A program made the translations under genes and the position numbers. Source: Sulfitobacter maritimus (GTDB lineage Bacteria; Pseudomonadota; Alphaproteobacteria; Rhodobacterales; Rhodobacteraceae). From it: a stretch of 64,000 nucleotides of DNA. The first letter of the stretch is position 1, and every line of letters begins with the position of its first letter. The notes under the pieces were generated by a model. It saw only the letters and a program-made list of their open reading frames with translations, was not told the DNA's origin and made no database searches. Location: the NCBI RefSeq assembly GCF_013346665.1, contig NZ_JABVBB010000038.1, positions 248,001 to 312,000 of the forward strand, read 5' to 3'. Shown here piece by piece: positions 42,856 through 51,800 of this stretch.

Positions 42856-43670
42856 CGCGCCCGCGCCAATCTTGGGTCGGTGATGTCACGCAGCCCGTCG
42901 CCGAGCAGCCCGAACCCAAGCACTGCCGTGACGATACACAGGCCGGGATAGATCGCCAGTTGCGGGGCAAGATACATCAACGTCTGCGCCTCCGACAGCA
43001 TTCGTCCCCAGCTTGACGCAGGCGGCTGCGCGCCGAGGCCGAGGTAGCTCAGCGCCGCTTCGGCCAAGATCGCGACGGCAAATTCAATCGTCGCCTGCAC
43101 AATGATCGCGGCGGCGATATTCGGCAGGATATGGTCGCGGCTGATCGCAAAGCGCCCGCGCCCCGCGGCGCGGGCGGCGGCGACATAATCGCGGGTCCAA
43201 ATTTGGTTGGCCGAAGCGCGGGTGACGCGGGCGAAAATCGGGATGTTGATAAAGGAAATCGCCAAGACTGCATTGGTCAGCGACGGGCCAAAGACCGCCG
43301 CCAACATGATCGCGAACAAGAGCGCGGGGAAAGCAAAGCCGAGATCCGCCAGCCGCATCACCCCGTCCTCAACCCAACCGCCCAAGGCCGAAGCGAGTAG
43401 TCCTAGCGCCACGCCGATGCTGCCGCCCAAGAGCACCGCCACCAGCGCCACGGTCATCGAATTACGCGCAGCTGCCATAAGCTGCGCCACCACATCGCGG
43501 CCTAACTGGTCGGTGCCAAGCCAATGGATCGCCGAAGGCGACGCGAATTTGGTCGGGATCGACATGGTTTGCGGATCATGGGGCGTCCAAACAAGCGACA
43601 GGGCCGCGATGCCCACCACAAGACTGACCAGCACTGCACCGAGCAGGAAATTTGCCGGAAGCCGCCTCAT
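42852..43670 (-). CDS. peptide-type ABC transporter permease (DppC-like), second system
   Basis: The 272-residue permease has an N-terminal TM (~7-29), WLGTDQLGRDVVAQLM, and an EAA loop at YVAAARAAGRGRFAISRDHILPN. The ATG at 43670 overlaps the stop of the DppB-like gene (ATGA); an open frame extending upstream to 43934 is ignored because it would overlap that gene by 270 bp. Confidence 0.88.
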   Translation of the reverse strand: MRRLPANFLLGAVLVSLVVGIAALSLVWTPHDPQTMSIPTKFASPSAIHWLGTDQLGRDVVAQLMAAARNSMTVALVAVLLGGSIGVALGLLASALGGWVEDGVMRLADLGFAFPALLFAIMLAAVFGPSLTNAVLAISFINIPIFARVTRASANQIWTRDYVAAARAAGRGRFAISRDHILPNIAAAIIVQATIEFAVAILAEAALSYLGLGAQPPASSWGRMLSEAQTLMYLAPQLAIYPGLCIVTAVLGFGLLGDGLRDITDPRLARAR

Positions 43671-44611
43671 GTCCGCGCCTTTAGCCGGGGGTCGATCACG
43701 ACATAGAGCAGATCGACCACGAAGTTCGCTGTCACCACGATGGCGGCGAAGAGCATCACCAGCGCTTGGACGGTGGGCAAATCGCGGTTCGCGATAGACT
43801 GAAAGATCAGCCGTCCAAGGCCCGGCAGGTAAAACACATTCTCGATCACGATGGTCCCCGTCACCAGCGCCGCGAATTGCATCCCGACAATGGTCACAAT
43901 CGGCACCAGCGCATTCGGCAGCACATGTCGCCACAGCACACGCCGCTGCGACAAGCCGCTGGCCCGCGCGGTACGCACAAAATCCTGGCGCATGACCTCC
44001 AACGCTGAAGACCGCGTGACCCGCGCCAGCACCGCCGATTGCACCAGCGCCAGCGCCACCGTGGGCAGGATGAGGGACCGGATCGCCGCGACAGGATCAG
44101 ACCAGCCCGCAAAGCCCCCCGGCGGCAGCCAACGCAGTTTGACGGCAAAGAGCATCACCAGCAGGATCGAAAGCCAAAAGGCCGGGACGGCAATGCCCAA
44201 TTGGCTGAGAAACATCACCCCCCAATCGCCCGCCCGCCGATGTTGTGCGGCGGCGGTGATACCAAGGCTCAGCGCCAGCACCAGTGTCACCAACATCCCC
44301 GCAACAGCGAGCGAAATGGTCATCGGCAGCCGTTCGGCGATCAGTTCAGACACCGGCACGCGAAAGGAATGGCTTAGGCCGAAATCTCCTTGCAGGGCAT
44401 TCCAGACCCATGAAAAATAGCGCGTCACCAGCGGCGCGTTCAGCCCCAGTTGCTCCCGCAAGGCAGCCAGCGCATCGTCGGAGGCATCCATTCCGAGGAT
44501 CGTCAGCGCTGGATCGCCCGGCAGCACGTTCATCACAGCAAAGACCACGACAGACACGGCCAGCAGGGTCAGCACGAAACCAAGCGTGCGGCGGAAGAGG
44601 AAATAGGCCAC
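43667..44611 (-). CDS. peptide-type ABC transporter permease (DppB-like), second system
   Basis: The 314-residue permease has an N-terminal TM (FVLTLLAVSVVVFAVMNVLPGD) and the EAA loop FVRTARASGLSQRRVLWRHVLPN. The GTG start follows the binding-protein gene by 50 bp, a gap that holds a perfect 8-bp hairpin. Confidence 0.9.
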   Translation of the reverse strand: MAYFLFRRTLGFVLTLLAVSVVVFAVMNVLPGDPALTILGMDASDDALAALREQLGLNAPLVTRYFSWVWNALQGDFGLSHSFRVPVSELIAERLPMTISLAVAGMLVTLVLALSLGITAAAQHRRAGDWGVMFLSQLGIAVPAFWLSILLVMLFAVKLRWLPPGGFAGWSDPVAAIRSLILPTVALALVQSAVLARVTRSSALEVMRQDFVRTARASGLSQRRVLWRHVLPNALVPIVTIVGMQFAALVTGTIVIENVFYLPGLGRLIFQSIANRDLPTVQALVMLFAAIVVTANFVVDLLYVVIDPRLKART

Positions 44612-44626
44612 GGGGTCAGGTCCAAT

Positions 44627-44653
44627 GGCTGCGGCGCGCGTAACACCGCAGCC
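44627..44653 (-). other. intercistronic hairpin after second binding-protein gene
   Basis: GGCTGCGG (44627-44634) and CCGCAGCC (44646-44653) are perfect inverted repeats with an 11-base loop and no T-run, between the binding-protein and permease genes. An mRNA-stabilising role is likely. Confidence 0.45.
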
Positions 44654-44661
44654 GGTTTAGG

Positions 44662-46149
44662 TCAGTTTGCGACGCTTACGCCCTTGAGCGGCATGTAGAG
44701 CACCGGCGAAGAGGACCAATAGCCCTCAACCCCCTCGCGGAACACTCCCAGCAGCGGCAATTGGAACAGGAAGGCATGGACCGATTGATCTGACAGCATC
44801 TGCTGACCCTGTTTGAGCAGTTCGTCGCGCTTGGCCGGGTCGACCTCTGTCGTGATCTGCTCCCAAAGAGCGGTCATTTCGGCATTGTCATAGCCGTAAA
44901 AGTAATCCGGCCCACGCGCGAAATTGCCCATATCGTTAGGGCTGGTATGGGCGATGATCGTCATGTCGTAGTTCTTCTTCTTATAGACCTCATCGATCCA
45001 GAAGCCCCATTCGACATTCTCGACCTTGGCATCAATCCCGGCCTCTGAAAGCTGGTTCTGGATGATCTCAGCGGAACGGGTGGCATAGGGGAAGGGCGGC
45101 ACGCGCAGGGTCATCGTTTCGCCAGCCACGCCCGCTTCCTCGAACATCGTTTTGGCCTTCTCGCTGTCGTGCGGATAGGCTTCGGTCAGGTCGACATAGG
45201 CGGTGCCGTGGGGCGGGTAGAAGCTGCCGATCGGCACGGCTTGGCCATACATCGCGCCTTCGATGATCTCATCGCGGTCAATGGCCGTGGCCACAGCGCG
45301 ACGCACCTCGACGTTGTCAAAGGGCGGCTTGGCGTTGTTCATGGCGAGGATCACTTCGCCTTCGGTCGAGCCGACATTCACGCGGAAGCGCGGGTCGGCT
45401 TCGAACTGCGGCAGCAGTTCCGGCGCGGGGAAACCGGGGAAGGCGTCAAGCTCTTCGGCCATCATAGCCGCCGTCGCGGCAGCGGGATCAGAGATGAAGC
45501 GGAAGACCACCTTGTCCAGCGCCACCTCAGCGGCATCGCGGTGATCGGGGTTCTTGACCAAGGTCAGACGGTCGCCCCGTGTCCAACTGTCAAACTTAAA
45601 GGGGCCGGAGCCGATGGGATTGGCGTTGTTGGTGTCGGCACTCTCAGAAGCGACGATGGCGCTATCGCCCTGCCCCATGTTGAAGAGAAAGAAGGCATCC
45701 TTGCCCGAAAGCGTGATCTCAACCGTTTGTGGGTCCACCGCTTTGACGCTCTCGATGGGCTCGAATATATCCTTGGAGGGATTCACGCTCTCCTCGGCCA
45801 TGGCACGGTCGAAGGAGAAGATTACATCCTCCGCATCCAACACGCTGCCATCGTGAAAGGTCACGCCCTCGGCCAGATGGAACGTATAGGTCAGCCCATC
45901 TTCGGATACCTCCCAACTGGTCGCGAGGTTGGGCTGCACTTCGCCATTCTCGGCCACAGTGGTCAGCGATTCAAAGACGTTTTGCGTCATCATACTGTCG
46001 ATGGAAGCCGTCGCATCTGCTGTCGGGTCAAGCGAGGTCGGCTCCTGCTGCATGCCAACGACAAGTTCGGCCGCGGCAGAGGCGGAAGCCATAAGGCCAA
46101 AGGCCAGCGTCAGGGCAGGAAGGGTTTTGGTGAGGGGCAGATGGGACAT
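44662..46149 (-). CDS. peptide-type ABC transporter substrate-binding protein, second system
   Basis: The 495-residue SBP_bac_5 protein has a signal peptide (LPALTLAFGLMASASAAAE) and family features GMQQEPTSLDPTADATAS, TSWEVSEDGLTYTFHLAEGV and NDMGNFARGPDYFYGYDN. The ligand is unknown; a DauA-like dehydrogenase divergent from it suggests a D-amino acid, or a compound containing one (inference). The ATG at 46149 has AGGAG, but that sequence is one arm of a hairpin. Confidence 0.9.
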   Translation of the reverse strand: MSHLPLTKTLPALTLAFGLMASASAAAELVVGMQQEPTSLDPTADATASIDSMMTQNVFESLTTVAENGEVQPNLATSWEVSEDGLTYTFHLAEGVTFHDGSVLDAEDVIFSFDRAMAEESVNPSKDIFEPIESVKAVDPQTVEITLSGKDAFFLFNMGQGDSAIVASESADTNNANPIGSGPFKFDSWTRGDRLTLVKNPDHRDAAEVALDKVVFRFISDPAAATAAMMAEELDAFPGFPAPELLPQFEADPRFRVNVGSTEGEVILAMNNAKPPFDNVEVRRAVATAIDRDEIIEGAMYGQAVPIGSFYPPHGTAYVDLTEAYPHDSEKAKTMFEEAGVAGETMTLRVPPFPYATRSAEIIQNQLSEAGIDAKVENVEWGFWIDEVYKKKNYDMTIIAHTSPNDMGNFARGPDYFYGYDNAEMTALWEQITTEVDPAKRDELLKQGQQMLSDQSVHAFLFQLPLLGVFREGVEGYWSSSPVLYMPLKGVSVAN

Positions 46150-46158
46150 GGGGCAGCA

Positions 46159-46174
46159 CTCCTGTTGGCAGGAG
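46159..46174 (-). promoter_or_regulatory. hairpin that would hide the Shine-Dalgarno of the binding-protein gene
   Basis: On the minus strand CTCCTG-CCAA-CAGGAG can fold into a 6-bp stem with a 4-base loop. The 3' arm contains the AGGAG that lies 9 bases before the ATG at 46149, so folding would block ribosome binding. Confidence 0.4.
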
Positions 46175-46386
46175 CAATCAAACCGCTTGGCTGAGCGCCC
46201 CTTTGCAATAGATTGCGTCGGGCGGGGGCATTTGGTCAACGGGTTTGCGGCGCGGCGGAAAAACTTCACGCAATTGCAACACTCTGGCGGGTTTCGCCGG
46301 ATGGCTTCGGGCGCCGGGACAGCCTGCGGTTCGGCCCTTTTGCACGGCGGCAGGCGGTGCTAGCTTCCGCGCAAAGGGGGCCGGTT

Positions 46387-47514
46387 ATGAACAACTCCAC
46401 CAATTTCGATTGCATTGTCATCGGTGCGGGCATCGCGGGTGCTTCCGTCGCGGCTGAACTGTCCACAGACCGCCGGGTGCTGCTGCTGGAGCGCGAAAGC
46501 CAGCCGGGCTATCACACCACGGGCCGTTCTGCTGCGCTGTTCACAGTGGCCTATGGGCCGAAGGTGATCCGCGCCCTCTCCCGCGCTTCTGCCGCCTTTT
46601 TTAACGACCCCGCCAGCCCCTATTTGGATCATCCGCTGCTGGAACCCCGCGGTGCGGTGTTTCTTGCGCGGCAGGATCAACAAACATCGCTTAGGCGCAC
46701 GGCCGAGGAACTCGGCGCCCATGTCACCCCGCTGACGGGGGCAGAGATTGAAACCCTCGTGCCGCTGCTGCGCAAGGGCTATGCCACCGGCGGCCTGCGC
46801 GATGCATCGGCAGCGGATATTGATGTAAACGGGCTGCATCAGCATTACCTCAAAACCTTCCGCGCGGCGGGTGGGGTTTTGCAAACCAAGGCCGAGGTGC
46901 TGTCGCTGCGCAAAGCGGGCGATTGGCAGGTCGAGACCCCGCAGGGCCAGTTCCACGCGCCGGTCATCGTCAATGCGGCAGGCGCTTGGGCGGATGTGAT
47001 CGCAAAGCTCGCCGGTCTTACGCCTGTTGGCCTCACCCCCAAACGCCGCACCGCGCTGACCGTGGCTCCGCCTGACGGCATGGTACCGGACCGCTGGCCG
47101 ATGGTGGTGGACATCGACGAGCAGTTTTATCTCAAGGCTGACGCGGGGAAGCTGCTGATCTCACCGGCAGACGCCACCCCCTCCCCGCCCTGCGATGCAC
47201 AGCCGGAGGAGTTGGACGTGGCGATTTGTATCGACCGGATCGAAACCGCCTTCAACATCAACCTTAGGCGGATCGAAAGCCGCTGGGCCGGGTTGCGCAG
47301 CTTTGTGCCGGATGGCGACCCGGCGGCGGGGTATGATCCAGAGGGGGAGGGATTCTTCTGGCTCGCCGGGCAAGGCGGCTATGGCATCCAAACCGCGCCA
47401 GCGCTCGCCCGAACCGCCGCTGCTTTGCTGCGGGGCGAAGACATCCCCGGCGACATTGCCGCCGAGGGAGTTACCGTCGAGGCACTGGCACGCAGCCGCG
47501 CCGGGTTGGCTTAG
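46387..47514 (+). CDS. FAD-dependent D-amino-acid dehydrogenase, DauA (D-arginine dehydrogenase)-like
   Basis: The 375-residue flavoprotein has the FAD motif [15 protein letters not shown], then REAQPGYH-like [59 protein letters not shown] and GQGGYGIQT. These match, in order and length, Pseudomonas D-arginine dehydrogenase, including the active-site His of the GYH motif and the WAGLRSF arginine; the VAYG segment has Phe (LFTVAYG) where that enzyme has Tyr. It should oxidise D-amino acids to imino acids. AAAGGGGG precedes the ATG. It is divergent from the ABC operon and overlaps the rlmN end by 4 bp. Confidence 0.85.
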   Translation: MNNSTNFDCIVIGAGIAGASVAAELSTDRRVLLLERESQPGYHTTGRSAALFTVAYGPKVIRALSRASAAFFNDPASPYLDHPLLEPRGAVFLARQDQQTSLRRTAEELGAHVTPLTGAEIETLVPLLRKGYATGGLRDASAADIDVNGLHQHYLKTFRAAGGVLQTKAEVLSLRKAGDWQVETPQGQFHAPVIVNAAGAWADVIAKLAGLTPVGLTPKRRTALTVAPPDGMVPDRWPMVVDIDEQFYLKADAGKLLISPADATPSPPCDAQPEELDVAICIDRIETAFNINLRRIESRWAGLRSFVPDGDPAAGYDPEGEGFFWLAGQGGYGIQTAPALARTAAALLRGEDIPGDIAAEGVTVEALARSRAGLA

Positions 47515-48692
47515 CCGCCCATCCCGGCTTCGGCTTCGATCTGCTTGCGCGACTTGCGGGCGCGTTCCGTGGCCGATTTCAACTGACCGCAGGCGGCCAT
47601 GATGTCTTCGCCACGCGGCGTGCGGATCGGAGAGGCATAGCCGGCCTTGTAGATGATATCGGCAAAGGCGCGGATGCGGTTGTTGGACGACCGCTCATAG
47701 GGCGAACCGGGCCATTCGTTGAAGGGGATCAGGTTGATCTTGGCCGGGATGCCTTCGATCAGTTTGACCAAACGATGCGCGTCTTCGTCGCTGTCGTTCA
47801 CATCCTTCAACATCACATATTCAAAGGTGATCCGCTCGGAGTTGCTGACCTTGGGATAGGCCTTCAGCGCGTCCAGCAACGCTTCGATGTTCCAACGCTT
47901 GTTGATTGGCACCAGCTTGTTGCGCACCTCGTCGGTGGTGGCATGGAAAGAAACGGCCAACTGACAGCCGATTTCGGCGGCGGTGCGGTGGATTTCCGGC
48001 ACCACGCCCGAAGTCGATAGCGTAATCCGACGACGCGACAGTTGGATACCTTCGGCATCCATCGCGATCTTCATCGCGTCGCGCACGTTCTCAAAATTAT
48101 ACAGCGGCTCGCCCATGCCCATCAGCACGATATTGCTCAAAAGCCGCGTTTCGTCCTTGGGCGCGCCGATTTCGGGCCATTCGCCCAGATCGTCCCGCGC
48201 CACCATGACCTGACCGATGATCTCTCCGGCGGTGAGGTTGCGCACCAGTTTCTGCGTGCCGGTATGGCAGAAGGAACAGGTCAGCGTGCAGCCGACTTGG
48301 CTGGAGACACAGAGCGTGCCACGCCCCTCTTCGGGGATATAGACGACCTCAACCTCATGGCCGCCCGCGATGCGCACGAGGTACTTACGCGTGCCATCTT
48401 CGCTGACCTTGCGGGTCACGACCTCTGGCACTTCGATCACAAATTTCTCTGCCAATTCAGCGCGGTAGGCTTTGGCGAGGTTGGTCATCGCATCAAAGTC
48501 GCGCACGCCCCACTGGTAAATCCACTGCCAAATCTGCCCCACCCGCATCTTCGCCTGCTTCTCTGGCGTGCCATTGGCAATCAGCGCATCGCGCATGGCG
48601 TCACGGGTCAGACCGACAAGGTTGATCGGCCCCTCGGGCAACTTACGGGGGAGTGTCATCACGTCTTGGGTGATGGGCGCGGAAGCGGACAT
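47511..48692 (-). CDS. rlmN: 23S rRNA (adenine(2503)-C(2))-methyltransferase
   Basis: RlmN is a radical-SAM enzyme that methylates A2503 of 23S rRNA (and A37 of some tRNAs). The 393-residue protein has the radical-SAM cysteines in [14 protein letters not shown], the upstream [18 protein letters not shown], and the C-terminal [14 protein letters not shown] with the second catalytic cysteine. Length and start are normal. Confidence 0.96.
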   Translation of the reverse strand: MSASAPITQDVMTLPRKLPEGPINLVGLTRDAMRDALIANGTPEKQAKMRVGQIWQWIYQWGVRDFDAMTNLAKAYRAELAEKFVIEVPEVVTRKVSEDGTRKYLVRIAGGHEVEVVYIPEEGRGTLCVSSQVGCTLTCSFCHTGTQKLVRNLTAGEIIGQVMVARDDLGEWPEIGAPKDETRLLSNIVLMGMGEPLYNFENVRDAMKIAMDAEGIQLSRRRITLSTSGVVPEIHRTAAEIGCQLAVSFHATTDEVRNKLVPINKRWNIEALLDALKAYPKVSNSERITFEYVMLKDVNDSDEDAHRLVKLIEGIPAKINLIPFNEWPGSPYERSSNNRIRAFADIIYKAGYASPIRTPRGEDIMAACGQLKSATERARKSRKQIEAEAGMGG

Positions 48693-48783
48693 TGCAAAGA
48701 CTCACTGGCTAGGGATGGGTCTCTATATAGGGAATGGCGCGATTTGCAAAAGGGTTTGCCGCAAGGGGCAGCCCCGCGCAGCG

Positions 48784-49284
48784 CTAGTAACCCTTTTTAC
48801 TCGTCCGCAATTCACCCGTCGCCAAGACCGGCGCGGCATCCAGACTATCGACGTTAAGCATCGCGGCCACACGCTCCAGCGAAGACACCAACTGCGCCTG
48901 CTCCCAATCGGCCAGATCGGCAAAGGCGCGGACATAGCGCTGTTGCAAGGCATCAGGGGCTTCTTCAAGCACCGCCTCGCCCTCATGGGTCAGGGTGATA
49001 TTGGTCTGCCGCCGATCTTGGGACGAGGTTAGCCGCGTAACCAAACCCCGCGCCACCAGCTTATCAACCAGCGCGGTCACCGTTGCTTGGCTCACCCCCA
49101 TCTGAGTTGCGAGGGTCTTGGCTGTCGGGTCTTTCTTCTCTCCCACGATCTGCAAAACGCGCAGCTGCGCCGGGGTCACCCCAGCCGCCTGCGCCAGATC
49201 GCGGGCATAAAGCTCGGTGGCCCGCAAAATGCGGCGCAAGGCGATCAGACTTTCGTCGACACGGTCGGGATGTTTCTGCGTCAT
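48784..49284 (-). CDS. ectR: MarR-family regulator of ectoine synthesis
   Basis: The 166-residue protein has a MarR winged HTH (~35-110: GVTPAQLRVLQIVGEK, TLATQMGVSQATVTALVDKL, and the wing SQDRRQTNITLT). MarR proteins (EctR/CosR) control ect operons in methylotrophs and marine bacteria. Here the gene is divergent from ectA with a 234-bp spacer containing two related operator-like sites, so control of ectABC-ask is very likely (inference). No strong Shine-Dalgarno is seen at the ATG. Confidence 0.88.
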   Translation of the reverse strand: MTQKHPDRVDESLIALRRILRATELYARDLAQAAGVTPAQLRVLQIVGEKKDPTAKTLATQMGVSQATVTALVDKLVARGLVTRLTSSQDRRQTNITLTHEGEAVLEEAPDALQQRYVRAFADLADWEQAQLVSSLERVAAMLNVDSLDAAPVLATGELRTSKKGY

Positions 49285-49339
49285 GGTGCATCATTGCACA
49301 TTGGAGCCATTCTCAGCAATCGGTCAAAACCGCCCTGAT

Positions 49340-49358
49340 CGCTTAGTATAGCTAAGCG
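49340..49358. promoter_or_regulatory. perfect inverted repeat, candidate EctR operator 1
   Basis: CGCTTAG-tatag-CTAAGCG is a perfect 7-bp inverted repeat with a 5-base spacer, 55 bp upstream of ectR. Size and symmetry suit a MarR-family dimer. Confidence 0.6.
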
Positions 49359-49478
49359 AAACCCTCAAAACTCATTCGGAAAACGAAACAAATATGCACA
49401 GTTCTATGACCCTCAAACCACGCTATAAGCGCATTTCGAGTTAATTTGCTTTGAATGTTGAAGTATATCGGCGCATGC

Positions 49479-49500
49479 CTTACTTAGCTTATCGAAACAA
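49479..49500. promoter_or_regulatory. related site, candidate EctR operator 2
   Basis: CTTACTTAGCTTATCGAAAC resembles operator 1 extended rightwards (CTTAGTATAGCTAAGCGAAAC), sharing CTTA, AGCT-A and CGAAAC with a one-base gap. It lies 19 bp before the ectA ATG, where binding would block transcription or initiation. Confidence 0.45.
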
Positions 49501-49518
49501 TCAGGGAGCCCCGAACGG

Positions 49519-50052
49519 ATGCAGAATGAACTCGACATGAAAAAAGCCCGCACACCCAAGCTGCGCAAGCCCAATGCCGAGGACGGAGCCGCCATCTGGC
49601 GGTTGATTCGCGACTGTAAGCCGCTCGACGAGAACTCGCTCTATGCGAACCTGATCCAAGCCGACCATTTCCGCGACACTTGTGTCGTGGCTGAATTGGA
49701 CGGTGACATCGTTGGCTGGATCTCCGGCCATATGATCCCTGCCCAAGACGCTTTCTTTGTCTGGCAAGTCGCCGTCAGCCCCAAGGCCCGTGGCCTTGGC
49801 TTGGGTAAAACCATGCTGATGGAACTGGTGAACCGGGATGAGACCGAGGATGCCAAGACCCTCAAAACCACAATCACCCGCGACAATGACGCGTCTTGGG
49901 GGCTGTTCCGCAGCTTTGCGAACCACGTCGGCGGCGATCTTTCCGATGCGCCCCACTTTACCAAAGACGCCCATTTCGAGGGCGCGCATGACACCGAACA
50001 TATGGTGACGATCACGCTGCCCGAGACTGCTGCGCTCAAACGCGCCGCGTAA
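49519..50052 (+). CDS. ectA: L-2,4-diaminobutyrate N-acetyltransferase
   Basis: EctA acetylates L-2,4-diaminobutyrate at N-gamma using acetyl-CoA. The 177-residue GNAT protein has the acetyl-CoA loop VSPKARGLGLGKTML and the EctA-type segments IWRLIRDCKPLDENS and SCYANL-like SLYANLIQADHF. It is the first gene of ectABC-ask. GGGAG precedes the ATG at 49519; an ATG at 49537 is an alternative. Confidence 0.95.
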   Translation: MQNELDMKKARTPKLRKPNAEDGAAIWRLIRDCKPLDENSLYANLIQADHFRDTCVVAELDGDIVGWISGHMIPAQDAFFVWQVAVSPKARGLGLGKTMLMELVNRDETEDAKTLKTTITRDNDASWGLFRSFANHVGGDLSDAPHFTKDAHFEGAHDTEHMVTITLPETAALKRAA

Positions 50053-50104
50053 TCCGCAGCTGACAATTCACACGACAGACTCTCTAGAAGAGAAAGGAAT
50101 TCCT

Positions 50105-51397
50105 ATGCCTAAAGACATGGCACAGAACACAACGATCTTTACCCGCCGCGAGAGCGAAGCGCGCTCCTATTGCCGTGGCATGAACGCCGTTTTCACCCGC
50201 GCCAGCGGGTCTGAGATGTTCGACGCAGACGGCAACCGCTACATCGACTTCCTCGCCGGCTGCTCCTCGTTGAACTACGGCCACAATGATGCCGACATGA
50301 AAGAGGCGCTGGTGGAGCATATCACCGCTGATGGCATCGCCCACGGCCTCGACTTCCACAGCGAGACCAAGGCGGCCTTCCTGAGCGCCTATGAGGAGAA
50401 GATCCTCAAGCCGCGCGGCATGGATTACAAGGTGATGATGACCGGCCCGACCGGCACCAATGCCGTCGAAGCCGCGATCAAGCTGGCGCGTAAGGTGACG
50501 GGCCGCACGAACGTGATCTCCTTCACCAACGGCTTCCACGGCATGACCATGGGCGCGCTGGCGCTGACCGGCAACAAAGGCAAGCGCGGCGGTGCGGGCG
50601 GTGGCTCGCTGGCCGATGTGACGCATATGCCCTTCGAGGGATCGCTCGGTGATAATGTCGACACGCTGGAGATGATCGACGCGATGCTGTCGAACCCGTC
50701 CTCGGGTATCGACGCGCCTGCGGCCTTTATCTTTGAGCCGATCCAAGGCGAAGGCGGATTGAACGCGGCTTCCGACGCATGGATGCAGGGCATCGAAAAG
50801 ATCGCCCGCAAGCATGGCGCATTGCTGATCATCGACGACATTCAGGCGGGCTGTGGCCGTTCGGGCAGCTTCTTCTCGTTCGAAGCCTCCGGCATCAAGC
50901 CTGACATGATCACCCAAGCGAAATCGCTTTCCGGTTTCGGCCTGCCCTTCGCGGCCCTGCTGATCGCGCCTGAGCATGACATCTGGTCGCCCGCCGAGCA
51001 CAACGGCACCTTCCGTGGCAACACCCATGCCTTCGTCACCGCGCGCGTTGCGATCGAGAAATTCTGGTTCGACGACAAGTTCGAAAAGTCATTGGCCGAG
51101 AAAGCCGTGGTTCTGACCACAGCGCTTAAGGATGTGGCCGATCTGGTCGAGGGCGCCACGCTGAAAGGCCGCGGCCTGATGCAGGGTGTCGACGTCGGCT
51201 CCGGCGAGCTGGCCGGTGCGATCTGCGCGCGTGCCTATGAATTGGGCCTCGTGATCGAAACATCGGGCGCACATGATGAAATTGTTAAATATCTTGCCCC
51301 GCTCACCACATCGGAAGAGGTTATGCGCGAAGGGTTTGATATCCTCCTTCAAGCGACCCGCGATGTGACGGGCAATATGAAACTGGCAGCGGAGTAA
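50105..51397 (+). CDS. ectB: L-2,4-diaminobutyrate transaminase
   Basis: EctB converts aspartate-4-semialdehyde and glutamate to L-2,4-diaminobutyrate. The 430-residue class III PLP enzyme has TGPTGTNAVEAAIKLAR, IIDDIQAGCGRSG, and the PLP lysine in ITQAKSLSGFG. AGAAAGGA precedes the ATG. It lies 52 bp after ectA and 5 bp before ectC. Confidence 0.96.
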   Translation: MPKDMAQNTTIFTRRESEARSYCRGMNAVFTRASGSEMFDADGNRYIDFLAGCSSLNYGHNDADMKEALVEHITADGIAHGLDFHSETKAAFLSAYEEKILKPRGMDYKVMMTGPTGTNAVEAAIKLARKVTGRTNVISFTNGFHGMTMGALALTGNKGKRGGAGGGSLADVTHMPFEGSLGDNVDTLEMIDAMLSNPSSGIDAPAAFIFEPIQGEGGLNAASDAWMQGIEKIARKHGALLIIDDIQAGCGRSGSFFSFEASGIKPDMITQAKSLSGFGLPFAALLIAPEHDIWSPAEHNGTFRGNTHAFVTARVAIEKFWFDDKFEKSLAEKAVVLTTALKDVADLVEGATLKGRGLMQGVDVGSGELAGAICARAYELGLVIETSGAHDEIVKYLAPLTTSEEVMREGFDILLQATRDVTGNMKLAAE

Positions 51398-51402
51398 TAC
51401 CG

Positions 51403-51795
51403 ATGATTGTACGCGATTTTAACAAACTTCAGGGCACCGATCGTCACGTTGGCGATGCGCAATGGACCTCGACACGCTTGCTTTTGGCCGATGACGGGAT
51501 GGGGTTTTCCTTCCACATCACCGTTCTTGAGGCCGGGTCGGAGCACACGTTCCACTACAAGCACCACTTTGAGAGCGTCTATTGCATGAAGGGCAAAGGC
51601 TCGATCACCGATCTCGCCACGGGCGAGACGCATGAAATCAAACCGGGCGTGATGTATGCCCTGAACCTGAACGACAAACACACCCTGCGCGCAGAGGAAG
51701 AACTGCACATGGCGTGCTGCTTCAACCCGCCGGTTACTGGCAAGGAAGTGCACCGCGAAGATGGTTCCTATGCGCCTGCCGAGGAGGTCGCTTAA
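51403..51795 (+). CDS. ectC: L-ectoine synthase
   Basis: EctC closes the ring of N-gamma-acetyl-diaminobutyrate to ectoine. The 130-residue cupin has the EctC pattern: WTSTRLLLADDGMGFSFH, FHYKHHFESVYCMKGKG with a metal-ligand Glu, and LNDKHTLRA with the downstream His. Length is exactly that of the family. The gene is 5 bp after ectB. Confidence 0.97.
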   Translation: MIVRDFNKLQGTDRHVGDAQWTSTRLLLADDGMGFSFHITVLEAGSEHTFHYKHHFESVYCMKGKGSITDLATGETHEIKPGVMYALNLNDKHTLRAEEELHMACCFNPPVTGKEVHREDGSYAPAEEVA

Positions 51796-51800
51796 GTTTT

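Noticed and set aside
45169-46194. 341-codon plus-strand frame over the second binding-protein gene
   Set aside because: It is an antisense shadow without recognisable motifs.
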